10,792 bases of DNA from JAIPEK01 sp041685935 (GTDB lineage: Bacteria; Desulfobacterota; Desulfobacteria; Desulfobacterales; Desulfobacteraceae), in assembly GCA_041685935.1 (NCBI GenBank), contig JAWLES010000080.1, positions 1-10,792 of the forward strand. The letters run 5' to 3'. Every line of letters begins with the position of its first letter. Positions within the stretch are counted from its first letter, which is position 1. The notes under the pieces are model-generated. The model was given only the letters and a program-made list of their open reading frames with translations. It searched no databases and was not told where the DNA came from. This document shows positions 1-7,000 of this stretch, piece after piece. The translations under genes and the position numbers were made by a program.

Positions 1-1
1 G

Positions 2-706
2 GAGCTTAACCCGGAAGCACAGGTGTTTGTCCTTTACAGGGACATCCGTACCTATTCCATGCTTGAGGAGTATTACAAAGAAGCCAGAAACAAAGGGGTC
101 CTCTTTTTCCGGTTTGATCCGGAGAATCCCCCGCAGGTAGAAAAGACGGAGAACGGGCTTTCGGTGACGTTCGAGGATCACGTCCTCAAACGAAAGCTTA
201 CCGCGGACGCCGATCTGGTGGCATTGAGCGCCGGCATGGAAGCGGCTGACACAGAGGAGCTGTCCTCGATCATAAAGATGGGACGGAATCCTGAGGGATA
301 TTTTATTGAAGCCCATGTAAAACTTCAGCCGGTTGATTCCGCCACAGAGGGGGTATTTATATGCGGGACCGCCCACGGCCCGAAACTGGTGTCGGAAAGC
401 ATTGCCCAGGCCATGGCTGCAGCGTCCAGGGCCACCACATTCCTTTCCCGTGAATATCTAACCCTTTCCGCAGTAACAGCACAGGTGGAGCAGGATCTGT
501 GCGCCTCCTGCCTGATCTGCGTGCGTTCCTGCCCGTATGACGTGCCCAGGATAAACAATGAAGGGGTCAGCGAGATTGATCCCGCCCTGTGTCAGGGGTG
601 CGGGGTATGTGCATCCGAGTGTCCGGCAAAGGCAATTTCTCTTAACTGGTATGAAGATGATCAGCTGACAAGCAAGATCGATTCCTTATTGGAGGGGGTA
701 TTATGA
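2..706 (+). CDS. hdrA: HdrA-like heterodisulfide reductase subunit A (C-terminal part, 5' end outside window)
   Basis: The frame is open from base 2, so the gene begins upstream; 234 C-terminal residues are visible. The first residues (ELNPEAQVFVLYRDIRTY) match the central FAD-domain region of HdrA, the flavoprotein that splits or channels electrons in heterodisulfide reductase complexes. Near the C-terminus are two ferredoxin-type [4Fe-4S] motifs: CASCLICVRSC (visible residues 167-177) followed by P, and CQGCGVCASEC (197-207) followed by P. This is the usual tandem cluster arrangement at the HdrA C-terminus. HdrA is a cytoplasmic FAD/Fe-S protein that bridges MvhD and HdrBC-type subunits. 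The stop codon overlaps the next start as ATGA (703-706), implying translational coupling with the mvhD-family gene. Its position in front of metV-metF points to a methylenetetrahydrofolate reductase complex rather than CoM-CoB heterodisulfide reduction. The N-terminal cluster domain and hdrB/hdrC, if present, lie outside the window. Confidence 0.93.
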   Translation, partial: ELNPEAQVFVLYRDIRTYSMLEEYYKEARNKGVLFFRFDPENPPQVEKTENGLSVTFEDHVLKRKLTADADLVALSAGMEAADTEELSSIIKMGRNPEGYFIEAHVKLQPVDSATEGVFICGTAHGPKLVSESIAQAMAAASRATTFLSREYLTLSAVTAQVEQDLCASCLICVRSCPYDVPRINNEGVSEIDPALCQGCGVCASECPAKAISLNWYEDDQLTSKIDSLLEGVL

Positions 707-1143
707 CAAATGATTTTGAACCGGTGATACTGGCGTTTTGCTGTAACTATTGAGGGTATTCCGCAGCGGACCTGGCAGGTTCCATGAGACTGAAATGCCC
801 TTCGAACTTCAGAATAGTCCGGTTGCCCTGTACCGGGAAGATCGACGTTATCCATATTCTGCGCTCCTTTGAAAAGGGGGCGGATGGTGTTTATGTGGTG
901 GGGTGCCGGGAGGGTGAATGCCATTTTACTTCCGGCAACTTCAGGGCCAGAAAGCGGGTTGAGCAGGCTGCTGCGATTCTCGAGAAAATAGGAATAGGGG
1001 GAGAACGGGTCAGGATGTACAACCTGTCTTCCGGGGAGGCCCCGCTTTTCGTCCAGTATTCCACTGAGATGGATGACCATATAAGAAATCTGGGCCCGAA
1101 CCCCGTCCGGAACGCAAAGGGGGCTGGAGAACATGCCGCCTGA
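703..1143 (+). CDS. mvhD: MvhD-family [2Fe-2S] electron-transfer subunit, predicted selenoprotein (UGA at 751-753 read as Sec)
   Basis: Translation from ATG 703 runs 16 codons to an in-frame TGA (751-753), then continues open for 129 codons to TGA 1141-1143: 146 residues, the usual MvhD length. Read with Sec (U) the N-terminus contains CCNYUGYSAADLAG at residues 13-26; family members carry CCNWC(S/G)Y..AD.AG, so U17 sits exactly on a conserved Cys. Downstream family features remain: KCPSNFRIVRLPCTGKID, then GADGVYVVGCREGECHF with further cluster-ligand cysteines. MvhD is the small [2Fe-2S] protein that passes electrons to HdrA, from a hydrogenase in methanogens and from other donors in bacteria. 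The start is supported by GGAGGGGG (691-698) and the ATGA overlap with hdrA. A start at the ATG at 784 would remove the CCNYU segment and has no good ribosome site. Sec-containing relatives (VhuD of Methanococcus-type archaea) are known; whether this organism has selAB/selC cannot be seen here. Confidence 0.9.
768..783 (+). promoter_or_regulatory. Candidate bacterial SECIS hairpin inside the mvhD reading frame
   Basis: GGACCT (768-773), loop GGC (774-776), AGGTTCC (777-783) folds into six base pairs with a single unpaired U on the 3' side. The stem begins 14 bases after the UGA and the apical loop opens with G at base 21 after it. Bacterial SECIS elements (E. coli fdhF is the type) are short hairpins just 3' of the UGA, with a G in the apical loop that contacts SelB and a bulged U in the stem; in fdhF that U is on the 5' side, here on the 3' side. 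A competing four-pair hairpin (760-770) overlaps the stem. The assignment is by geometry only; no folding energy was computed. Confidence 0.6.
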
Positions 1144-1196
1144 CGCGGCAGAATACGGGAACATGAAATCACATCTTAAAAGCGAGGTTTTGGTTT

Positions 1197-1865
1197 ATGA
1201 TCATTGCAGAGAAAAAACCCATTGAAGAGATTATCGAAGCGGTGAAGGATTACGGCCGAATTCTGATCCTTGGATGTAACGAGTGTGTGACCGTCTGCGA
1301 GGCAGGGGGGAAAAAAGAGGTGCAGGTGCTTGCGTCCGCCCTCAGAATGTATTTTCTCAAGGAGGGTGACGAAAAGAGAATAGAGGAGCGCACTTTGGAA
1401 AGACAGTGTGATCATGAATACTTAGAGGAGCTCAGGGAGGATATCGACCGGTATGATGCAGTGGTATCCCTTGCCTGCGGAGTGGGGGTCCAGTTTGCAG
1501 CGGAGAAGTACATGGAAACGCCTCTGCTCCCCGGTGTCAACACCACCTGTCTGGGCGCCAATGAGCAAAGGGGTGTCTGGACGGAGCGTTGCCAGGCATG
1601 CGGATCATGTGTTCTGGCAAGCACTGCGGGAATCTGCCCGGTATCGAGGTGTGCCAAGCGCGTTCTTAACGGCCCCTGCGGCGGTTCGAGTGACGGAAAG
1701 TGCGAGATCAACAAGGAACTTGACTGCGCATGGCAGCTGATCATCGACCGCCTTAAGGCCCTCGGCCGGCTGGAGGATTATGAATGTGTCGCCCCCATTA
1801 AAGACTGGTCCACGGACAGGGCAGGAGGGCCGAGGAAAACAGTAAGGGAGGATGTGCAGATATGA
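1197..1865 (+). CDS. metV: MetV: methylenetetrahydrofolate reductase C-terminal-type zinc/Fe-S subunit
   Basis: A 222-residue Cys-rich protein of the MTHFR_C family, the partner of MetF in acetogens and other Wood-Ljungdahl organisms. The N-terminal half has a Rossmann-like start (GRILILGCNECVTVC, Cys 27, 30, 34) and a conserved ACGVGVQ segment. The C-terminal half has the family signature CQACGSC (132-138), then ICPVSRCAKR (Cys 147, 152) and NGPCGG (Cys 161), and a further Cys at GKCEI; these are expected metal or [4Fe-4S] ligands. MetV is thought to relay electrons from HdrA/MvhD or another module to the FAD of MetF. The start at ATG 1197 follows GAGG (1184-1187) at suitable spacing. It begins 53 bases after mvhD and overlaps metF by ATGA (1862-1865), so the two products are probably made in fixed ratio. 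There are no membrane segments or signal peptide; it is cytoplasmic. Confidence 0.9.
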   Translation: MIIAEKKPIEEIIEAVKDYGRILILGCNECVTVCEAGGKKEVQVLASALRMYFLKEGDEKRIEERTLERQCDHEYLEELREDIDRYDAVVSLACGVGVQFAAEKYMETPLLPGVNTTCLGANEQRGVWTERCQACGSCVLASTAGICPVSRCAKRVLNGPCGGSSDGKCEINKELDCAWQLIIDRLKALGRLEDYECVAPIKDWSTDRAGGPRKTVREDVQI

Positions 1866-2791
1866 GTAATAAGACTTCGAGCAGGCTGGAAAAGGTTTTA
1901 CGGTCCGGACAAATGGCTGTTACATCGGAGTGCGGCCCTCCCAGGGGAAGTGACCCTGAAGCGGTGACCAAAAAAGGAGAAATGATCAAAGAGTATGTGG
2001 ATTCGGTGAACATCACTGACAACCAGACATCCATGACCCGTATGTGTTCCCTTGCCGCGTGTATACATTTAAAGCTTGCGGGACTCGATCCGGTGCTGCA
2101 GATGGTCACCCGGGACAGGAACAGGATTGCGCTGCAGAGCGATATTCTGGGGGCGGCATCATTTGATATCAACAATATTCTCTGCCTTTCAGGTGATCAC
2201 CAGAGTTTCGGGGACTGCGCCCGGGGACAGAACGTCCATGATCTCGACTCGATGCAGTTGATTCAGACGGTCCGCCATATGCGGGATGAAGGCAAGTTTT
2301 TGGGCGGAGACGACATCAACCGGCCTCCGGACATGTTTGTGGGAGCTGCTGCAAACCCGTTTGCCGATCCGTTTGAGATACGGGTCCCGAGATTGGCCAA
2401 AAAGGTTGCCTGCGGAGTCGAGTTTATTCAGACCCAGTGCATTTACAACCTTGACCGGTTTGAAGAGTGGATGAAAGGAGTCAGGGACCGGGGGCTCCAT
2501 GAAAAGGTTTTTATCCTGGCGGGCATGACTCCCATGAAATCGGCTGGAATGGCCAAGTTCATGAAGAACCGGGTTCCAGGGATGGATGTGCCGGATGAGG
2601 TGGTGAAAAGGCTTTCCGGAGTGGAAAAGAAAAAGCAGGCCCAGGAAGGCATTGACATTTGTGTGGAATCCATGCAGCGCCTGAAGGAGATCGAGGGTGT
2701 GGCAGGATTCCATGTCATGGCCATTGAATGGGAGGAAAAAGTCCCGGAGATTGTGGAAAGAAGCGGGCTTTACCCCCGCCCTGACGTGTAG
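1862..2791 (+). CDS. metF: MetF: methylenetetrahydrofolate reductase catalytic subunit
   Basis: This 309-residue protein is of MTHFR family length. MTHFR is a FAD-dependent TIM barrel that reduces 5,10-methylene-THF to 5-methyl-THF (or runs in reverse in oxidative use of the pathway). Near the start VTSECGPPRG (20-29) matches the conserved strand that carries the catalytic Glu (E23, equivalent to Glu28 of E. coli MetF). Other family landmarks are the DSVNITDNQ segment, the NILCLSGDHQSFGD loop near the flavin, AANPFADP, and FIQTQCIYNLDRFEEWM, the substrate-side strand. The start ATG 1862 overlaps the metV stop and follows GGGAGG (about 1847-1852). Presence of separate metV and hdrA-mvhD genes indicates the Moorella-like complex type (MetVF with Hdr/Mvh subunits), rather than the single NAD(P)H-dependent E. 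coli enzyme. It is the last gene of the operon. The direction of use (acetogenic or oxidative) cannot be read from the sequence. Confidence 0.95.
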   Translation: MSNKTSSRLEKVLRSGQMAVTSECGPPRGSDPEAVTKKGEMIKEYVDSVNITDNQTSMTRMCSLAACIHLKLAGLDPVLQMVTRDRNRIALQSDILGAASFDINNILCLSGDHQSFGDCARGQNVHDLDSMQLIQTVRHMRDEGKFLGGDDINRPPDMFVGAAANPFADPFEIRVPRLAKKVACGVEFIQTQCIYNLDRFEEWMKGVRDRGLHEKVFILAGMTPMKSAGMAKFMKNRVPGMDVPDEVVKRLSGVEKKKQAQEGIDICVESMQRLKEIEGVAGFHVMAIEWEEKVPEIVERSGLYPRPDV

Positions 2792-2827
2792 GCGGCCTTT
2801 TGGGTGAAATCTTCTCTGTATCGGCCT

Positions 2828-2875
2828 GAACCGCAGGAAACGGGGCTCTTCAATGCCTCTCACAGCCTGCGGTTC
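2828..2875 (+). terminator. Stem-loop downstream of metF, possible terminator without a T-tract
   Basis: GAACCGCAGG (2828-2837) and CCTGCGGTTC (2866-2875) are a perfect 10-bp inverted repeat. The 28-base loop can form a second five-pair stem, GGGGC (2842-2846) with GCCTC (2855-2859, one G-U), around an eight-base loop. It lies 37 bases after the metF stop, where the operon should end. The 3' side is followed by TTAAC and a C run, not a U run, so it is not a classical intrinsic terminator. It may be an mRNA 3'-end structure or work with Rho. Confidence 0.5.
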
Positions 2876-2881
2876 TTAACA

Positions 2882-2890
2882 CCCCCCCCC
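2882..2890 (+). repeat. Homopolymeric C tract, about nine bases, intergenic
   Basis: An uninterrupted run of about nine C directly follows the metF stem-loop, inside the 320-base space between metF and the kinase gene. It lies outside any likely reading frame, so slippage here could change spacing but not a protein. It may also be a spot of base-call uncertainty. Confidence 0.6.
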
Positions 2891-2909
2891 ATGATTACCG
2901 GTGAATCAT
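2891..2909. promoter_or_regulatory. Small inverted repeat, possible operator
   Basis: ATGATT (2891-2896) and AATCAT (2904-2909) are six-base inverted arms around ACCGGTG, whose first six bases (ACCGGT) are themselves palindromic. It sits upstream of an AT-rich block (about 2917-2952) and of the candidate promoter of the kinase operon. Dyads of this size are typical of dimeric regulators, but I recognise no specific consensus and chance occurrence is possible. Confidence 0.25.
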
Positions 2910-2993
2910 CGGAAAACCTGTTAAATACATATTTTTTATCTAAATTAAAAAGTCGCAGAAGTTGACTTTGATCGGAGTGGTTTGAATTTCGGG

Positions 2994-3022
2994 TTGCCCA
3001 ATCCTGTGTTTGACTGTATTAT
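2994..3022 (+). promoter_or_regulatory. Candidate sigma70-like promoter of the signalling operon
   Basis: TTGCCC (2994-2999) and TATTAT (3017-3022) are separated by 17 bases, with an AT-rich stretch upstream (about 2917-2952) that could serve as an UP-like element. A transcript would begin near 3029. That leaves only about 11 leader bases before the ATG at 3040 but about 80 before the ATG at 3112, which favours the later start. A second TTGACT at 2962 has only a poor -10 partner (GAATTT). Confidence 0.35.
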
Positions 3023-3111
3023 GAACCTGGTTTGGTTAAATGTTGCGCATTTTCCCAATGTATGCGTTGATGGCCGGTTTTAGTGTTCAAGGAGTTCAGG
3101 GGCTGGGTGGT

Positions 3112-6100
3112 ATGGATCTGATAAAGAGAGCGGAATCCTTATTGTGCGAAAAGGAGAAACTCGCACCTTCGCTCTATGCGGAAAAACTTGAAAAACTGGT
3201 GCGGGAGCTGACCGCCTGCCGGGCAACCACCCGGAGCCGGGATCAAGCTCCGCAGGAGGACGGCCTTTTCAGGGAAACTGTTGATGCCGTGCCCGAGCAT
3301 ATCGCGGTTCTGGATAGTACAGGAGAAATTGTATTTGTGAACCGTGCGTGGAAAATTTTTGCCGACCTGAACGGTTTTAAGGCGGAAAAATACGGAGTCG
3401 GTCTGAATTACCTTGATGTCTGCAGGGACGCGGCTTCCAGGTCCGTCCAGGGAGCTGCACTTGCCGAGCAGGGGCTGCAGGACGCCCTTTCCGGAACCCG
3501 GCGGACCGTTTCTTTCGAGTACCCCTGTAACGCACCCTTTGAAAATCGATGGTTCCGGGTCAATATAACAGGCTTTTCCCTGGGTGATTCCATCCGGGTT
3601 GTGGTTTCCCATGAAAATATAACCGAGCTGAAACAGGCGGAAAAGGAGCAGGCTGATAGCGAAAACCAGCTGAAAGCCATCATTGAATCGGTTCCTGATG
3701 CCATGTGCATGATTGACCGGGAAATGAACGTGATCTGGATCAACGAGATCGGGCGGAAACTGTTCGGGAATTCCGTTGTCGGAAACAAGTGTTATCAGGC
3801 TTATGCAGGCGGGGACGCTGTATGTGTGGACTGCATCGTGCGGCAAACATTTGATGACGGCCAAATACACAGAAGTGAATATACCCGGCAGGATTCGGCC
3901 GGAAACAGCAGAACATTTCTGTGCACCTCAACAGTGGCGCAGGTGGATGAGCAGGGTGTGCCGGTTCTGGTGATGGAGATTCTGCACGATATCACCCACA
4001 GAAAGCAGAACGAAAAAGACATGAAGTTCATGCAGCTTGCCGTGGACAGGACCGAAGACTGTGTGTACTGGATTCAGCCTGACGGCTCTATCAGGTACGT
4101 GAACAGATCCGCCCTGAAGCAGACCGGGTATGAAGCTCAAGAGATAACCGGATTGAAGGTGTCGGATATAGACCTTTACGTGGACGAAGAAAACTGGAAA
4201 CTTACATGGCAGAGCCTGAAAGAGGAAAAGGTGCTCCGGTTTGAAACCGTTCATGTCACAAAGGATGGACATGAAATTCCTTTCGAGGTCACTGCGAATT
4301 ATATCCGTATACAGGATGATGAAGAGTACAACTTTGCAGTGGCAAGAAATATAAACGAGCGGAAACAGGCGGAGCGTCAGATAAAAAAACTGTCCCAGGC
4401 AGTGGAGTACAGCCCGGCAAGCGTTATCATCACGGATATTCACGGAACCATCGAGTATGTGAACCCGAAATTCACCCGGGTGACTGGATATTCGTATGAC
4501 GAAGTCATCGGGGAGAACCCCAGGATCTTAAGTTCGGGCCATCAGACAAAAGCCTATTATGAAGAGCTTTGGGAAACCCTGCTTTCCAAAAAGGAATGGA
4601 AGGGTGAGTTCATCAATCGGAAAAAGAACGGGGAAATCTATTGGGAGTCCGCGTCAATATCCCCGATAATTGACGAAAACGGAAATATTATCAACTTTGT
4701 GGCCTTGAAAGAGGATATTACAGAACTTAAAACCCTTATGCAGGATCTCAAGGAAGCCAAGGAAAAGGCGGAATCAGCCACCAGGGCGAAAAGTGATTTT
4801 CTGGCTACAATGTCCCATGAGATCCGGACCCCGATGAACGCCATTCTCGGAATGGGCCGCCTTGCACTCGACTCGGGACTAAGTGAACCCGAGAACACTT
4901 ATGTCGGGAACATCCTGTCGGCTGCGGATTCCCTGCTTTCCATCATCAACGATATCCTGGATCTGTCCAAAATAGAGGCAGGGAAAATGGAGATCGTGCC
5001 TGTGGAATTCAGGATAAACAGTGTTATTGAAAAGATATTCAACGTGATGAAATTTAAAGCCGCGGAAAAAGGTCTGGAACTGGTCTATCGGTTTGACAGG
5101 GATGTTCCGTGGGTTATGAAAGGGGACTCCACCAGGCTCGGACAGGTCCTCATGAATTTTGTCAATAATGGTGTGAAATTCACCGAATCCGGTCAGGTGT
5201 CGGTCTCGGTGAAAAAGGTGCACGAGTCCGGAAGCGGTATTACCCTGAAATTCAGTGTCCGGGATACCGGTATAGGCATGACTGACCACCAGGTGTCCAT
5301 GCTGTTTCAGCCGTTCACCCAGGTGAACGGCACCATGTCCAGGAAATACGGCGGAACCGGGCTGGGACTTGTGATTGCCAGGCGGCTGGTGGAAAGAATG
5401 GGAGGGGAAATCAGCGTGGAAAGCAGTCCGGCCAAGGGGAGCCTGTTTTCTTTTACTGTCCAATTTGAAAAGATTGACGCTCAAAGCGGGTCTCCTCCTT
5501 TTTCTGAAAAGGTTTCCGGGCTGAATGTACTTTTGGTCGAAAGCCGTGAAACAGTACGGAAAGCACTGCGGCAGAGCATTGAAGCCCTTGGAATGAACTG
5601 CAGTACTGCCGGAGAAAGTGATAAGGCCCTGGAAATCATGGGAAGGCTTGAGAAAAAGAACGCACTGGATATTGTTATTGTGGATACGGGGCTGCCTGCC
5701 GAGAATCCGGTTGAAGTACTGAAAAAAATGGGAGCGGAGATTGGTAACCGCGGAGTGAAGTATATTATGCTCCATGATTTCAGAGAGGGTGAAAAAGCAA
5801 GGGAAATGGCTGCTCATACCCGTGTGGACGGTTTCCTTGAAAGGCCTGTCACCCCTTATCCCCTTGTTCACACGGTGCTGTCCGTAATGGGGTATGGACA
5901 GGGAGCGGACAGGGAACATGCCCCGGGGAATCCGGCCGATTCCAGGGGAATCGCGGCTGGTGTGAAAGAGAAAAAAATACTTCTTGTGGAGGACAACGAA
6001 ATCGGCAGAAAAGTGGTGTCGGAATTTCTCGGCGGCAGGGAAGGGCTTGAGGTGCATGAGGCTGTGAACGGGGAACAGGCACTTGAAATGCTTGCCGGGC

Positions 6101-6993
6101 AATCTTTCGACCTTGTGTTAATGGATATTGAAATGCCGGTTATGGGGGGGATTGAGGCAACACGCCGTATCAGGACCTTTGAAAACGAACGTATCCGGAA
6201 ACTGCCGGTGATCGCTCTTACAGGGCATGTAATGGAGGATTTCAAGGAGAAGTGCCTTGAGGCCGGGATGAATGATCACCTGGAAAAGCCCATCAAACGG
6301 GAACTTCTGTTTGATATGGTGGAGAAATGGCTGAAAGAGTCCGATACCATGGACCGGTCACTGAAGAGCCGGGCCGGGCTTGATATCGATGTGCCGTTCA
6401 TTGATGTCGAGACCGGAATGGCTTACGCAGGTGAAGATCCGGCTTTATACATCCGTTTGCTTGATTCTTTCATAAATGATTTTCATGATGCGGGAAACCG
6501 GATCAGAAAGGCTCTTTCCATTGATGAACCCGAACAGGCCGGACACCTTGTTCATTCCATAAAATCGGCCTCAGGCCATATCGGCTCCAAGAGTCTTGCC
6601 GCTGCCTGCGGCAGGCTTGAAAAGGCCCTGGCGGATAAGGACGGCATGGTGATTGTGGAGGAGCTGGCCCGATTCGCCAGGAATCTGGAGCAGGTTGTCA
6701 GGTCGGCAAAAATCCTGAAAAAGCAGCTTGACAGCAGGGGGATGATAAGTGATGATACAGCCGGGCCGATGAAAAAGAAGGAAATGGAAGTGGAACTGCT
6801 CCGCCTGCTTGAATTCGTGCGGAAACATCAGCCCGGAGACTGCAGGAGAGTGCTGAAGCGGATTACACAAGGCTGCCCGGACACGAAGAGCAGGGATGAA
6901 ATCGAGACCCTTTCCGGGCTGATCGGAAAATACAGGTTCGCGCCTGCTGAGGACATGATTTTGCAAATGCTGGAAACCGTTTCAAGAGAGTGA
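3112..6993 (+). CDS. Large hybrid sensor histidine kinase: 4 PAS, HisKA, HATPase_c, 2 REC, HPt
   Basis: A multistep phosphorelay kinase of 1293 residues from ATG 3112 (AGGGG at 3098-3102 upstream); an in-frame ATG at 3040 would add 24 residues but lacks a ribosome site. No membrane segment is evident, so it is probably cytoplasmic. Domains: N-terminal helix 1-50; PAS1 about 53-170; PAS2 about 186-305, with C227, C238 and C241; PAS3 about 307-425; PAS4 about 427-540 (VIITDIHGTIEYVN); coiled coil 540-565; HisKA with phospho-acceptor His569 in SHEIRTPMN; HATPase with N box near 681, DTGIGM at 718, FQPF, and GGTGLGL at 747. REC1 keeps Asp858 but has ES for the acidic pair and R for the conserved Lys (LERP), so it looks degenerate. 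REC2 is canonical (VEDNE, Asp1005 in MDIEMP, LEKP). HPt has His1148 in HSIKSASGHIG, followed by a helical tail of about 100 residues. The response-regulator gene follows after 7 bases and is the likely downstream partner. The ligand is unknown; PAS folds can bind haem, flavin or small molecules. Confidence 0.93.
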   Translation: MDLIKRAESLLCEKEKLAPSLYAEKLEKLVRELTACRATTRSRDQAPQEDGLFRETVDAVPEHIAVLDSTGEIVFVNRAWKIFADLNGFKAEKYGVGLNYLDVCRDAASRSVQGAALAEQGLQDALSGTRRTVSFEYPCNAPFENRWFRVNITGFSLGDSIRVVVSHENITELKQAEKEQADSENQLKAIIESVPDAMCMIDREMNVIWINEIGRKLFGNSVVGNKCYQAYAGGDAVCVDCIVRQTFDDGQIHRSEYTRQDSAGNSRTFLCTSTVAQVDEQGVPVLVMEILHDITHRKQNEKDMKFMQLAVDRTEDCVYWIQPDGSIRYVNRSALKQTGYEAQEITGLKVSDIDLYVDEENWKLTWQSLKEEKVLRFETVHVTKDGHEIPFEVTANYIRIQDDEEYNFAVARNINERKQAERQIKKLSQAVEYSPASVIITDIHGTIEYVNPKFTRVTGYSYDEVIGENPRILSSGHQTKAYYEELWETLLSKKEWKGEFINRKKNGEIYWESASISPIIDENGNIINFVALKEDITELKTLMQDLKEAKEKAESATRAKSDFLATMSHEIRTPMNAILGMGRLALDSGLSEPENTYVGNILSAADSLLSIINDILDLSKIEAGKMEIVPVEFRINSVIEKIFNVMKFKAAEKGLELVYRFDRDVPWVMKGDSTRLGQVLMNFVNNGVKFTESGQVSVSVKKVHESGSGITLKFSVRDTGIGMTDHQVSMLFQPFTQVNGTMSRKYGGTGLGLVIARRLVERMGGEISVESSPAKGSLFSFTVQFEKIDAQSGSPPFSEKVSGLNVLLVESRETVRKALRQSIEALGMNCSTAGESDKALEIMGRLEKKNALDIVIVDTGLPAENPVEVLKKMGAEIGNRGVKYIMLHDFREGEKAREMAAHTRVDGFLERPVTPYPLVHTVLSVMGYGQGADREHAPGNPADSRGIAAGVKEKKILLVEDNEIGRKVVSEFLGGREGLEVHEAVNGEQALEMLAGQSFDLVLMDIEMPVMGGIEATRRIRTFENERIRKLPVIALTGHVMEDFKEKCLEAGMNDHLEKPIKRELLFDMVEKWLKESDTMDRSLKSRAGLDIDVPFIDVETGMAYAGEDPALYIRLLDSFINDFHDAGNRIRKALSIDEPEQAGHLVHSIKSASGHIGSKSLAAACGRLEKALADKDGMVIVEELARFARNLEQVVRSAKILKKQLDSRGMISDDTAGPMKKKEMEVELLRLLEFVRKHQPGDCRRVLKRITQGCPDTKSRDEIETLSGLIGKYRFAPAEDMILQMLETVSRE

Positions 6994-7000
6994 ATGTACC

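Noticed and set aside
703..783. mvhD as a pseudogene with a nonsense codon, or a shorter gene starting at ATG 784
   Set aside because: The codons before the TGA match the family, the TGA replaces a conserved Cys, a hairpin follows, and no frameshift or other decay is present. The ATG at 784 lacks a ribosome site and would delete cluster ligands.
661..1172. Minus-strand open frames opposite mvhD
   Set aside because: They show no family resemblance and no ribosome site; they are mirrors of the selenoprotein frame.
3040..3111. Start of the hybrid kinase at ATG 3040
   Set aside because: There is no Shine-Dalgarno sequence before it, the extra 24 residues resemble neither a signal peptide nor a domain, and it lies very close to the candidate -10 element. 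It is not excluded.
4879..6102. Long minus-strand open frame (407 codons) opposite the kinase gene
   Set aside because: It is the antisense of the HisKA-HATPase-REC coding region, its translation is rich in His, Phe and Pro without recognisable domains, and the plus-strand domains are unambiguous.
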